From: Planctomycetota bacterium
GTDB taxonomy: Bacteria; Planctomycetota; Phycisphaerae; Sedimentisphaerales; Anaerohalosphaeraceae
DNA length: 64,000 nucleotides
Assembly: GCA_019456225.1 (NCBI GenBank)
Contig: VRUI01000015.1
Coordinates: 1 to 64,000, forward strand
Direction of reading: 5' to 3'
Position numbers and translations under genes: made by a program. Below, piece by piece: positions 24,629 through 33,670 of the stretch (positions are counted from its first letter, which is position 1; every line of letters starts with the position of its first letter). The notes under the pieces were generated by a model. It made no database searches. It saw only the letters and a list, made by a program, of their open reading frames with translations, and was not told the DNA's origin.

Positions 24629-25519
24629 TTAACCTTTCTTTTTGGCGTACTTTGACTTGGTTATTTCAAGATCAGCTTTTGTTTTCTTGCCCTTTTCAAC
24701 AACAACTTCTTTCTCTAACTCTTTAAGCTTGAGTTTTTTATGCCAGATTTTTAATTTGTATTTCCCTGGCGGAACATTTTTAATTGTATACTTAGCCTTT
24801 TGAGTTTTCTCGTCAATTGAAGTCATCGTAAAAAACGGATTGTCAAGAATCACAACATACGCCGCCATTTCCAGATGTAATTTACAAAGTACGATCATAG
24901 TATCAGGAGCGCCGTTTTTACCGGTTTTCTTGATGATCTTATGATGATCATCATGCTTTTTTTCGAACTTGTGGCCACGCGATTCACCAGGCTTCCATGT
25001 ACCAAGGTCTTTGGTTTTACCTGATTTGTCATTTACAAAGTATACGTTATGTCTGTCATTGTCGGTATTGAGGAACTCTACATTTGTCCCCTTCTGGATG
25101 GACATAACATGTGGAATAAACACCAATCCTTTTTGATCCATCCGCACTTTCTTTATTGAAACCGGAAAATTATTATCACCAACTTTTTCAAGATAGACCA
25201 CGACATCTTTGTAGCTTTTGGACCCCTTTGTTTTGACTTTCGTTTTGTAAATACTGATAGAACCGGTAATAGTCCCCGATGCTTGTCTAATTGCGGTCAT
25301 GCATTGACATTTGGGTCCGCCGGTGCAATTGGAACACTTACAATTATCACATTTTTTTTCTGGAACACATAGACAGGTGTCGCTTTGATAATCTACTCCA
25401 GGACAAACTGCAGGTTTGGAAGTATTACCGGCCTCTTTTGCAGAAGCAACTGTCATACTGAAAAACCCGGTAACAAGAACGACCACACAAATACTGAATA
25501 TATATCTTACTGATTTCAT
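24629..25519 (-). CDS. Blue-copper protein with Cys-rich N-terminus
   Basis: The 296-aa exported protein has a signal peptide (VVVLVTGFFSMTVASA), then a metallothionein-like stretch with CLCVPEKKCDNCKCSNC. The cupredoxin domain has NDRHNVYF and CKLHLEMAAYVVIL: His, Cys, His and Met give a type 1 copper site like those of methylamine-utilisation-type cupredoxins. A C-terminal beta domain follows (NVPPGKYKLKIWHKKLK), with a basic tail. It probably carries electrons between the CuA proteins and the porin. Confidence 0.75.
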   Translation of the reverse strand: MKSVRYIFSICVVVLVTGFFSMTVASAKEAGNTSKPAVCPGVDYQSDTCLCVPEKKCDNCKCSNCTGGPKCQCMTAIRQASGTITGSISIYKTKVKTKGSKSYKDVVVYLEKVGDNNFPVSIKKVRMDQKGLVFIPHVMSIQKGTNVEFLNTDNDRHNVYFVNDKSGKTKDLGTWKPGESRGHKFEKKHDDHHKIIKKTGKNGAPDTMIVLCKLHLEMAAYVVILDNPFFTMTSIDEKTQKAKYTIKNVPPGKYKLKIWHKKLKLKELEKEVVVEKGKKTKADLEITKSKYAKKKG

Positions 25520-25625
25520 TGTTTAATTCCCCTTAAAAAAACAGAGCAGGCAAGAGGCCGCTTTAGCCTCCTGCCTGCATCTGTATCATAACACTTTAGT
25601 TTGAGTATATTTGTTAATTACATTA

Positions 25626-27098
25626 TTAAAAAGCAAATCTAAGAGAGGCAATAAATTTGCTGTTGTCATCGTTTGAAGCCTCTCTGTCATCGTCAGTGAA
25701 GAATATCCCTTCCAGACCTAGACTAACATTAGCACGAAGCAACATCTTTGTTCCAACAACTATACGGCTTTGATCTATACCATTGGGGAATGAGGCTTCG
25801 TCATCTGTAGTTACTGCGGCTGGCAGATTAGAGAACTTTGTCGATTCATATCTTGCATAAGGAATCAACCATGGTTTGGCGAAATAATTTGCCTCAACAA
25901 ACCAGCTCTTTGAATCCACAGAACCATTACTGACGGCTCCGAATGGATTCTCGTTTTTGCCAAAGATATAACCACCGCCCAATTGTAAATCTCCTGTTCT
26001 CCAGAGAATACCAGGACCAATACGCCAGAACCTGTCAACCTGTTTAGATTCAAAATCTTCAGATGTATTTACTTGCGCATTGCCATAGTAACCAAACAGA
26101 GAGAGTGTTAACGAGTCATCACGCCAGGGATCTGATGCGGCGCCAAGGTCATCACCATCTCCCATACCGGAGCCATCAAAGCCGATTCCACCCATCTTAT
26201 ACGCCAATTGCAGGTAGACGTCCTTCTCGGAGTTGTTATCATTAAATTTGTTACCATTACCATTGGTTGCACCGACCGCATATCGCCATCGTTTACCAAA
26301 ACCGTTAAGTTCAATACCCGGTTGAGCATGCAGGTTAAATGGATTGCCATCAAGTTCAACGTCAAGGTCTTCATCGCCTGTAGTTGCAAATGCAATGTTG
26401 TGACCCGTTAAGGCTGGTATTGTTGCTCCATACAAATAATTGGAAATTGAAAATCGGTTGTGGCCTCTGTGCGTAAACAGCCCGATTTCCTGCATTCCGA
26501 TACTGCCCACTCGAATATTATACAGGTTTTGCTTTCCGAAAAGGTTTTCAAACTGTATCCACCCTGAAAGGTCAGTATTCGTTCCTTCTGCCGTTACCGC
26601 ACCGCCGTGATGACCGCCGCCGCCGGCACCTTGACGTTCAAAAGATAACTCAACGAAAGCTGACATATTATCACCAAAAGCACCTGCACCGAGTATTTTT
26701 CCTAAACTCGGCGTATTAAACTCAGAGCGAGAAGCTTTCGTTCCGCCTATGTCATAAGTGTAATCATTTTCGAGAGTAATGCTGATAGGCGGCAATCCGG
26801 GTATATCGCTGGGCCAAATGGCGTTTGGCCAAAGACGTTTGTAAGCTTCGTCGCCCATTTCCACAGGCTCATCTTTTATGTAAAGTTCATCATCGGCAAA
26901 CTTATACCCATTGAGCCTGAAAGCTTCACCCACGCCGTTAAGTCTTGGATACGCCTCATGACATGTCGCACAACTGGTCTTATACTTTCTGGCAAAAACC
27001 GGAATCGCCTGTGCACTTTCCGAAAATATAGCAATTACCACACCAACCAGCAACAGCCCCAACAAACGACTGTTCCATTTAAACCCATTACTTCTCAT
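25626..27098 (-). CDS. Outer-membrane porin with N-terminal monoheme (Cyc2-like architecture)
   Basis: ATG 27098 follows GGAAAGGA and gives a signal peptide ending SESAQA. Right after it, PVFARKYKTSCATCHEAYPR holds a c-type heme motif, followed by GEAFRLNGYKF. About 420 residues of beta-barrel-like alternating sequence end with an aromatic strand, FIASLRFAF. A single heme fused to a barrel is the architecture of Cyc2 and of related 'PxFARQTG' porins. It could conduct electrons across the outer membrane, or merely be a porin with a heme tag. It is the first gene behind the sigma54 promoter. Confidence 0.75.
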   Translation of the reverse strand: MRSNGFKWNSRLLGLLLVGVVIAIFSESAQAIPVFARKYKTSCATCHEAYPRLNGVGEAFRLNGYKFADDELYIKDEPVEMGDEAYKRLWPNAIWPSDIPGLPPISITLENDYTYDIGGTKASRSEFNTPSLGKILGAGAFGDNMSAFVELSFERQGAGGGGHHGGAVTAEGTNTDLSGWIQFENLFGKQNLYNIRVGSIGMQEIGLFTHRGHNRFSISNYLYGATIPALTGHNIAFATTGDEDLDVELDGNPFNLHAQPGIELNGFGKRWRYAVGATNGNGNKFNDNNSEKDVYLQLAYKMGGIGFDGSGMGDGDDLGAASDPWRDDSLTLSLFGYYGNAQVNTSEDFESKQVDRFWRIGPGILWRTGDLQLGGGYIFGKNENPFGAVSNGSVDSKSWFVEANYFAKPWLIPYARYESTKFSNLPAAVTTDDEASFPNGIDQSRIVVGTKMLLRANVSLGLEGIFFTDDDREASNDDNSKFIASLRFAF

Positions 27099-27196
27099 AA
27101 CAATTCCTTTCCAAATAATAATTAGAAAGGGAGCCCCAAAAGGCCCCCTAAATACAGTAACGCACTGCACTAACGTGAAACGTAGTGTTTCTAATT

Positions 27197-27212
27197 AGCA
27201 ATTGGCGTGCCA
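27197..27212 (-). promoter_or_regulatory. Perfect sigma54 (-24/-12) promoter
   Basis: The minus strand reads TGGCACGCCAATTGCT, an exact match to TGGCAC-N5-TTGCW. The porin ATG lies about 90 bases downstream of the expected start. Together with the enhancer pair upstream and the neighbouring NtrC-type gene, this makes activator-dependent control of the whole copper/heme operon very likely. Confidence 0.85.
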
Positions 27213-27327
27213 AAATGCTATGCGAAATGAGCTTATTGCTAAAACACGCTTTATAGAGTTGAAAGCCTGCAAAAAATGAAAAGTGTTATTTTTTGTTTTC
27301 TGAAGAAACCATGAGAGGATCCAAACC

Positions 27328-27377
27328 CTTGCAGTTTTGCAAGAGCTTGAAAGTGCAAAGTCTTGCAAAACTGCAAG
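27328..27377. promoter_or_regulatory. Two mirror-image enhancer (UAS) sites
   Basis: CTTGCAGTTTTGCAAG (27328-27343) and its exact reverse complement CTTGCAAAACTGCAAG (27362-27377) are each dyad-symmetric and lie 34 bp apart, about three helical turns. They stand 120-170 bp upstream of the sigma54 promoter, the normal place for NtrC-family activators. Confidence 0.8.
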
Positions 27378-27451
27378 ACTGAATATCTATTAGAAATGAC
27401 TATTGAGAACTATCAATGTGTTTTTGACTGAAGATTTATTAAAATGTTTTT

Positions 27452-28816
27452 TTATGAAGAACTGTTATTTATCATACCAAGATCAGCCATCTTACGATAA
27501 AGTGTCGATGCGTTAATACCAAGCCTTCTTGAGCATTCCTCTTTGTTTCCTCCAGCCGCCGATAAAACTCGTCGAATGTGCTCTTTTTCATATGCCGCCA
27601 CAGAAATACGAAGATCATCTGAATTCTTTGGAAATTCAACAGAGCCTGCAATTTGAGGCGGCAATTCAGCAGGTGTAATAAACTCACCCGTTGCCAGAAT
27701 CATCGCCCGTTCTATCACGTTTCTTAATTCACGGACATTTCCAGGCCAACTGTAAGATAATATCATTCGAATTGCATCATTATCCAACCCGCGGCAATTA
27801 CGCTTTAGTTCCTTGTTGAGTTTTTTGAGCAAATGTTCACAAAGCAAGGCAATATCGTCACGCCGTTTTTTTAGAGAGGGAACATGGATTTCAAAAACCG
27901 CGAGCCGAAAATACAGATCCTGACGAAACTGACCTGACTGAACAAGTTCTTCAAGATTCTTGTTTGTACTGGCCATAAACCGTGCTTTAGCAGGTATACT
28001 TTTTTTGCCTCCAACACGAATAAATTCCCTTTCTTCCACAACCCGAAGCAGCTTACTCTGAAGAACCAACGGCATTTCTCCAATCTCATCGAGTAGAATT
28101 GTGCCACTGCCTGCAATCTCGAAAAAACCTTCCCTCTCAGTGTCCGCTCCGGTAAAAGCACCTTTAGTATGGCCAAACAATTCGCTTTCCAGGAGATGTT
28201 CGGGGATACCGGCACAATTTATGGCAACGAATGGCTCCTGGGCCGATGCACTGTTTTTGTGAATTGATCTTGCAACAAGTTCTTTACCCGTTCCAGATGC
28301 TCCTGTGATAAGAACAGTAGTTGTCGTGGTGGAAACTTTTCTTATCAGTTCACGCACCTTTTGCATCTGTCCGCTCTCTCCGATAAGTAATGACCCTTCT
28401 ATTTCCCGGTGCAATTGCCGTTTTAGAAATCTTATCTCGCGATTTAGAAGCTTGTGATCAATAAGACGTTCGATTTTCAGCAGAACATCTTCGATTAGTA
28501 AAGGTTTCATAATATAATCAGATGCACCTCTGCGAAAAGCCTCTACAGCAGTATCAATAGTCCCATAGGCCGTAATCATAATAACAAAACATTCAGGGCA
28601 AATACGTAATAACTCGCCAAGTAGCTCGATACCATTTTGACCCGGCATTACTATATCGCATAAAATAACATCGGGACCAAATTCTTCTGCAACTGTAAGC
28701 CCCATATTGCCGTCTACTGCTGTTTTGCAGTCATATCCCCTTCTGGAAAGCAACTTTGCCAGGTCTTCACGAAACAGATTTTCATCGTCTATTACAAGTA
28801 TCTTCGCAGGCATCAT
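27452..28816 (-). CDS. NtrC-family sigma54 response regulator
   Basis: The 454-aa protein has a receiver domain (VIDDENLF, phospho-acceptor Asp in ILCDIVMPG, Lys in IMKPL). An AAA+ sigma54 activator domain follows with Walker A GASGTGKE, the sigma54-contact loop ELFGHTKGAFTGA and Walker B GTILLDEIGE, and then an R-finger region. The C-terminus is a Fis-like HTH (CSRRLGINASTLYRKMADLG). It follows the kinase gene by 14 bases and lies beside the enhancer pair and sigma54 promoter of the redox operon, its probable target. Confidence 0.93.
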   Translation of the reverse strand: MMPAKILVIDDENLFREDLAKLLSRRGYDCKTAVDGNMGLTVAEEFGPDVILCDIVMPGQNGIELLGELLRICPECFVIMITAYGTIDTAVEAFRRGASDYIMKPLLIEDVLLKIERLIDHKLLNREIRFLKRQLHREIEGSLLIGESGQMQKVRELIRKVSTTTTTVLITGASGTGKELVARSIHKNSASAQEPFVAINCAGIPEHLLESELFGHTKGAFTGADTEREGFFEIAGSGTILLDEIGEMPLVLQSKLLRVVEEREFIRVGGKKSIPAKARFMASTNKNLEELVQSGQFRQDLYFRLAVFEIHVPSLKKRRDDIALLCEHLLKKLNKELKRNCRGLDNDAIRMILSYSWPGNVRELRNVIERAMILATGEFITPAELPPQIAGSVEFPKNSDDLRISVAAYEKEHIRRVLSAAGGNKEECSRRLGINASTLYRKMADLGMINNSSS

Positions 28817-28830
28817 CTTGACTCCTAATA

Positions 28831-30810
28831 TTATGTTTCCGTTGTATCGCTTTGCATTTTAGCAGATCGTACCGGCAAAATCACTGTTATAATGGTCCCA
28901 ACCCCAACTTTACTTTTAACTTCAATCCTTCCGTCATGAGCATTGATGATATTATAGGCTATATAAAGGCCCAGCCCCAATCCCTGCTGCTTGGTACTGA
29001 AAAACGGCGTAAATATTTTTGCGACAACCTCTTCACTCATACCCTCGCCTGTATCAGAGAATGAAACTTTTATTTCGCCACGGATAACTTTTGTCCTTAC
29101 CGAAAGCGCCCCTCCCTGTGGCATTTTCTCCAAGGCATTTAATCCAAGATTCAAAAACATCTGCAGTAATTCATCTCTCGATCCAGTGGTTTGTAACATC
29201 GCATCATCCAGATCGGATTCTATTCGGCAGTTTGTTACATGTCGATCCAGCCTGAGCATATCCAGGGTTTCGTTTATGATCAAATTGATATCGCAACTAC
29301 TCCACTGACTTTTGCCAGGTCGAGCTATTTGAGAAACACCGTGCAGGATGCTGCTGATACGATCAATTTCTTTTTCAAGCAATTTAATGCTTTCCTGTAG
29401 AAAACCTTCGTCATGCACTTCCTCCAACAGCCGCAGGCGGGTTGAAATAGAAGCCAGAGGATTTCCAATTTCATGAGCTACCCCGGCAGCCATCACACCA
29501 AGAGCAGCCATTTTGGATGAATGCATCATTTCCGCTTCGAGAAGCTTTTGCTCAGTTACGTCCTGCACAAGTTCGACAACTTGATACACATCTCCATTAT
29601 TCTCAACTATAGGTGCTACTGTTACCTGAAATATATATTTGTTGCCATCTGAGCTAATACGCTGTCGTTCTACTACACGAATCTGCCCGTCTTTAAATGT
29701 TTTAACCGCAGGACCTTTATCGCCACCAATCCATTTCGCTAGTATATGAGATGCTTGCTTAGGAGTTGAACCTGTTAAACCTAACCATTTTCGAATTTGG
29801 TTGTTCAACCATAAAGGACGCAGATGTCTGTCCAAAATTGTAAATCCTGCTCCGCTTGCCTGAAGAACACGTTTTAAACGCTGCCCTATAACCCTGGCAT
29901 GTCGTTCCTCTGAGCGAAGCCTGTCTGTAATACTTGTGGTGAAATATGCCGTTAAAGACATTATAATAAACTGCAAACCCACTATACTGCTAACATATAA
30001 TATTTTATGTGCCGCATGAGCAATTTCTTCACCTTCATCCTCATGCGGAAAAATCGCCAGTGTATAGTGATCTATGACTTCTGACATCTCCAGAAAAGCC
30101 ATAGCAGTAAATAAAAGTGTTGCAATTATCACGATTGCATAACATTTTCGCCTATCCAAAAGTATGCCGCCGATTATGACATGAAAAATATATGTCAAAA
30201 ACAACGGATTCTCGATCCCGCCGGAGTAGTGCAGCATTACAGTTAAAATAACAAGATCCGAAACTGTCTGTATTTCACGAAGATACAAAGTTAGCAATCG
30301 ACGCTGAAGCAGAAAAGTGTAAATAAGATTTGAGACAACAAGAAATGCTACAGATATCAACAGTGGCCAGAAAACTCTTTCTTCCAGATAGCCTAGTATT
30401 TTAATTGTTATAACTATCAATGCAATTGAAACAATACAAGCCAGCCATCGCATTTTGACAAACCAGATGTTAAAATGAATGACTCGATGACGAGAAATAT
30501 GTTCCTCTCTCCGCAGTTCGATAGGCTCAATTTTAGTTCTGGGAAATATTGAGCCGCCTTTTCTTAAAATATACCATCCAACTAAAAATGCTACAATTAT
30601 AGAAGTACCGATTCCTCGGATTATATGCAGCAAATGCAAGGTGCTGGCCGCGACTTCATTAAGCCACATTCGCTCGACGAACTCATAAGAAAAGAATATA
30701 AATGATATGACACCCAGAGCAATAAAAGACACAGCCCAGGGGAATTGCGGTCTTCTCCTGCCAGAAAATTCAGGATTTACCCGCCGGTCGTTGCGTGACT
30801 TACTCACCAT
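28831..30810 (-). CDS. Membrane sensor histidine kinase with PAS domain
   Basis: The 659-aa kinase has about eight N-terminal membrane helices (for example FIALGVISFIFFSYEF and LACIVSIALIVITIKIL). A PAS domain covers about residues 305-425 (VLQASGAGFTILDRHLRPLWLN ...). HisKA follows with GVAHEIGNPLAS as the phospho-acceptor His. HATPase motifs are FLNLGLNALEKMPQGG (N box), DTGEGMSEE and GLGLGLYIAYNII. GGAG precedes the ATG. It pairs with the sigma54 regulator; the multi-helix sensor suggests that it detects a membrane or redox signal. Confidence 0.92.
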   Translation of the reverse strand: MVSKSRNDRRVNPEFSGRRRPQFPWAVSFIALGVISFIFFSYEFVERMWLNEVAASTLHLLHIIRGIGTSIIVAFLVGWYILRKGGSIFPRTKIEPIELRREEHISRHRVIHFNIWFVKMRWLACIVSIALIVITIKILGYLEERVFWPLLISVAFLVVSNLIYTFLLQRRLLTLYLREIQTVSDLVILTVMLHYSGGIENPLFLTYIFHVIIGGILLDRRKCYAIVIIATLLFTAMAFLEMSEVIDHYTLAIFPHEDEGEEIAHAAHKILYVSSIVGLQFIIMSLTAYFTTSITDRLRSEERHARVIGQRLKRVLQASGAGFTILDRHLRPLWLNNQIRKWLGLTGSTPKQASHILAKWIGGDKGPAVKTFKDGQIRVVERQRISSDGNKYIFQVTVAPIVENNGDVYQVVELVQDVTEQKLLEAEMMHSSKMAALGVMAAGVAHEIGNPLASISTRLRLLEEVHDEGFLQESIKLLEKEIDRISSILHGVSQIARPGKSQWSSCDINLIINETLDMLRLDRHVTNCRIESDLDDAMLQTTGSRDELLQMFLNLGLNALEKMPQGGALSVRTKVIRGEIKVSFSDTGEGMSEEVVAKIFTPFFSTKQQGLGLGLYIAYNIINAHDGRIEVKSKVGVGTIITVILPVRSAKMQSDTTET

Positions 30811-31070
30811 TTGCTCTCCAAAGTATTTTTCTAAATCGAAAAACAGTTATTGTTGAAGGTTGACGAAATATGCTTCCACTCAAAGATACGTGGTGCTTTG
30901 AACAAAGACTTCAGGATGTTTCCAGTGATAGCATCCAACGTTCTTTAACATCAATTACACATTAAGTATAGTGAAAACAGTGCACAGGGTCAAGATTATT
31001 CATTTTTCAACCACAAACGAGAATATACAAATCAATTGCTATTGTATCGACAATTCCCCCCCATCCGGTG

Positions 31071-31343
31071 TCAAACAGCGTGCCTTAAATAAACGGCATT
31101 AAAAAATGCTGGGGCTCCGTAATCCAGAACACACAGCCATCCACTGTCGATCGCAAAGCTAATAAAACTATCCAAGTCGTTGGCGGCCTCGTCAGCCAGC
31201 CCCTGATTGCATTCCGTATAGATTGCGGTGGCATTGATGTTAGCATGCCCCAGAGCAGCCCCAACTGATTCATTTCCAAATTCCTTCCGAACTTTGGTGC
31301 ATCGATTTGCCTTAGTTGGTTGGCAACTATGCGACAGTCGAAA
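31071..31343 (-). pseudogene. C-terminal remnant of a tyrosine recombinase
   Basis: In the frame that stops at 31071 the minus strand reads RLSHSC, then KVRKEFGNESVGAALGHANINATAIYTE: this carries the second His box (LGHANI) and the catalytic Tyr of phage-type integrases, followed by a degenerate tail. No start or upstream catalytic domain is present. It sits next to the tRNA fragment at 31493, as expected for the integrase end of an island. Confidence 0.75.
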
Positions 31344-31492
31344 AAAAACGTATAACTTTGCGTATAACTTTTGACTTTTTCGGTGGGACAGATTAGAATA
31401 GTATGCAATACATTGGAACTCGTAAAGGGTTATGCAATAAAAAGTTAAGAGTCATAAAGTGTTTATGGCAAAAGGTTTACAAGAGGCTTTGT

Positions 31493-31539
31493 TTCGCCTC
31501 CGAAGCCAAAGGTTGCAGGTTCGAACCCTGCCGGGGATA
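31493..31539 (+). other. 3' half of a tRNA-Arg(CCG), probable attachment site
   Basis: It contains an anticodon loop CTCCGAA, a variable region, a perfect T arm GCAGG-TTCGAAC-CCTGC and the 3' acceptor strand CGGGGAT. No D arm or matching 5' acceptor (ATCCCCG) is found upstream. An intrinsic terminator follows directly. This is what remains at the far border when an element integrates into the 3' part of a tRNA gene. Confidence 0.65.
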
Positions 31540-31547
31540 TTTGTTTT

Positions 31548-31567
31548 GGGCTGAAAAGCCCGTTTTT
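31548..31567 (+). terminator. Intrinsic terminator behind the tRNA 3' half
   Basis: GGGCT-GAAA-AGCCC followed by GTTTTT. It appears to be the native terminator of the interrupted tRNA-Arg gene. Confidence 0.75.
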
Positions 31568-31595
31568 GTGGGTATGAGGGAGGGTTTTGGATTTT

Positions 31596-31976
31596 CTATA
31601 ATTCCGGTTGATTTCCGTTCTCTGTGCCCAACTTGGCTAAGTAAATGGCATAGTTGGAATCGACTTCAGTTACATCTATTCCATCGGTACCAGTTGCTTT
31701 TTGACTTTCCGTATTAGCTGGTTTCAATAAATCCGGCAAAGCCTCTACAGCAGACCTCTCATGCTCCGCGACGCCATGCGTATCCGGCCTTTGGCTTGCC
31801 GATTTTGTACTTACCAAATCCTCGATATTCCGTCCAAAGTCCTCTGTTCGCCGCTTATTCTCAAAGCCGGGTATCCTGTGGCGAGCTCCTGCATGGTCAA
31901 CAAAGTCGATATACCACTTCTTGCTTTTCTGTGTTTCGCCCGATTTGTTTTTAAACTGTGCTTTAAAGACTCGCAT
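31596..31976 (-). pseudogene. Internally deleted integrase: N-terminal domain plus tail
   Basis: From ATG 31976 the product starts MRVFKAQFKNKSGETQKSKK, then WYIDFVDHAGARHRIPGF and a Lys/Arg-rich helix. This is the arm-binding N-terminus of a planctomycete-type tyrosine recombinase. After about 70 residues the sequence switches to a C-terminal-tail-like stretch (TESQKATGTDGIDVTEVDSNYA), so the catalytic domain is missing. It reads away from tRNA-Arg(ACG), 150 bases from that gene's 3' end, the usual integrase position. Confidence 0.65.
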
Positions 31977-32123
31977 TTCCACAAATCGGCGTTTCAAAGG
32001 GTTGTTATGTAACAGCCTCATTTACCGGAAGACTCAAAGTTATATTCAAAGTTATACGCCATAAAAAACGCGTCAAATCAAAAAAAGCCGCCATAAACCT
32101 AGTGTTTATAACGACTTACAAAA

Positions 32124-32197
32124 CGCACCTGGCACGATTCGAACGTGCAACCTTCGGTTTCGTAGACCGATGCTCTATCCAATTGAGCTACAGGTGC
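32124..32197 (-). tRNA. tRNA-Arg(ACG)
   Basis: The minus strand folds as a complete cloverleaf: acceptor GCACCTG/CAGGTGC, D arm GCTC/GAGC, anticodon stem TCGGT/ACCGA around loop CTACGAA (anticodon ACG), and T arm GCACG-TTCGAAT-CGTGC. CCA is not encoded. An integrase remnant lies immediately downstream, showing that the gene has been an integration target. Confidence 0.95.
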
Positions 32198-32395
32198 AAC
32201 TGCTTTGCTAGTAAGAACTTACGACATCTTATAGCTGCCGGAAATTTCTTTAGCTAAGTAATTTACACCCAAACGCAGCGTAATGCAAGTAAATTAGGGC
32301 ATTTTTTTAGATATCGGCATAAGTGGGGAGTTTAAATTACCGATATTATTATCGGAATATCTATAATCGAAAATACTAATGCAATGGGGGATTAA

Positions 32396-33652
32396 ATGGG
32401 GCGATCGTGCAATATCAGCTGTTTTCTGTATGGAGTTGTCACTTCTGCTGTACTGTTTATTTGTGTGTTTCTGATAATATTCAAGTTTAGCACAACCCCG
32501 CGACCGCCTGCACCGCCTGAGGGAGTGACCATGCCGCATCCGTGGGGAGCGATGGACGCCGACACACTTCAGAACGATGCTGATTCTGACCTGGAGATCA
32601 GCATTACCGAATCTCTACTCGCCGAAAACCCCGAAGAATTCGACCTGAATAATGACGGGATTATGGAATACAAGATCCTCGCTCTTTCAGGGGGCGGTTC
32701 TAACGGGGCGTTTGGGTCCGGCATACTCTGCGGGTGGAGCAAGTCGGGAAATCGGCCGGATTTTAAAATTGTCACCGGTGTGAGCACGGGGGCATTGCAG
32801 GCAACGGTTGCATTCCTTGGGCCCGAGTATGATTACGGTTTGAAAGAAGTCTACACGGAATTTGGAACCGATGAGATTTACAGGAAACGCCCGGCGCTGC
32901 TTTCATTGTCGAAGGATGCTCTAAACGACTCCCGACCGCTTAAAAAGATTATCGACAGCTATGTAGATGAGAAAATGCTTGCCGATGTCGCTGCTATACA
33001 TGCGTCCGGACGGCGTCTCTTTGTAGGGACGACGAACACGGATACTCAGGAATTTGTGATATGGGATATGGGCAAGATCGCCTCGAGCAAACGAAAAGGA
33101 TATCTCCAGTTATACCGCAATGTTCTGCTGGCGTCGGCTTCGATACCGGTATTGTTTCCGCCGGTGTATTTTGAGGTCGAAAACGAGGGGAAGAAATACT
33201 ATGAGATGCATCATGACGGGGGAGCGTATGGTAATGTTCTTTTCAGCACGGTGCTGCTTGAATTCAAGGATGCACTCGACGGGGTCGGAACCAAACCGGC
33301 AAATGTTGAGATAGAACTGTATATCATTGACAACGGTAAATCGCTGCTGACTAATGAAAGAAGCGAAGTAACACCAACGATCGGGTCTATCGCGGCGGTG
33401 ACAATAAACAATCTTTTCAATATCACGGTCTCGGCGAGCCTGTATCGTATCTATGTACTTTCAAATCGCTATGGGGTAGATTTTAACCTGGCGACTATCG
33501 GTAAAAATTCGGGGCTTTTATTGGATCCTATGATTTTCGACAAAAAGCCCATGCAGCGGCTTTTTAATTACAGCTATGAACTGGCACGCAACGGATATGA
33601 ATGGGTAAAAATACCTCCGGGCGTCGATCCGAATGAGGTCTTCTCAAAATGA
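32396..33652 (+). CDS. Patatin-like phospholipase with membrane anchor
   Basis: The 418-aa protein starts with a membrane segment (VVTSAVLFICVFLIIF), so it is probably anchored at the membrane. A patatin fold follows: the oxyanion-hole loop SGGGSNGAFGSG near residue 105, the nucleophile elbow GVSTG near residue 127 and the Asp of DGGAYG near residue 282. The catalytic Ser/Asp dyad is complete. It should hydrolyse acyl esters of lipids. The gene is monocistronic and convergent with a prepilin-like gene. Confidence 0.88.
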   Translation: MGRSCNISCFLYGVVTSAVLFICVFLIIFKFSTTPRPPAPPEGVTMPHPWGAMDADTLQNDADSDLEISITESLLAENPEEFDLNNDGIMEYKILALSGGGSNGAFGSGILCGWSKSGNRPDFKIVTGVSTGALQATVAFLGPEYDYGLKEVYTEFGTDEIYRKRPALLSLSKDALNDSRPLKKIIDSYVDEKMLADVAAIHASGRRLFVGTTNTDTQEFVIWDMGKIASSKRKGYLQLYRNVLLASASIPVLFPPVYFEVENEGKKYYEMHHDGGAYGNVLFSTVLLEFKDALDGVGTKPANVEIELYIIDNGKSLLTNERSEVTPTIGSIAAVTINNLFNITVSASLYRIYVLSNRYGVDFNLATIGKNSGLLLDPMIFDKKPMQRLFNYSYELARNGYEWVKIPPGVDPNEVFSK

Positions 33653-33663
33653 CCGATTGGTCA
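33650..33663. terminator. Short hairpin between convergent genes
   Basis: TGACC-GATT-GGTCA overlaps the patatin stop codon. T-rich tracts occur on both sides (TTTT on the minus-strand side). It is a weak bidirectional terminator candidate. Confidence 0.4.
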
Positions 33664-33670
33664 GTTTGAG

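Noticed and set aside
31085-31408. A 107-codon minus-strand frame
   Set aside because: The integrase similarity is in a different frame of the same strand; this frame has no recognisable protein sequence.
32050-32068. ACGCCATAAAA near tRNA-Arg as a third copy of the prophage 30-mer
   Set aside because: Only about 11 bases match, which is too short to call related or to serve as an attachment-site argument.
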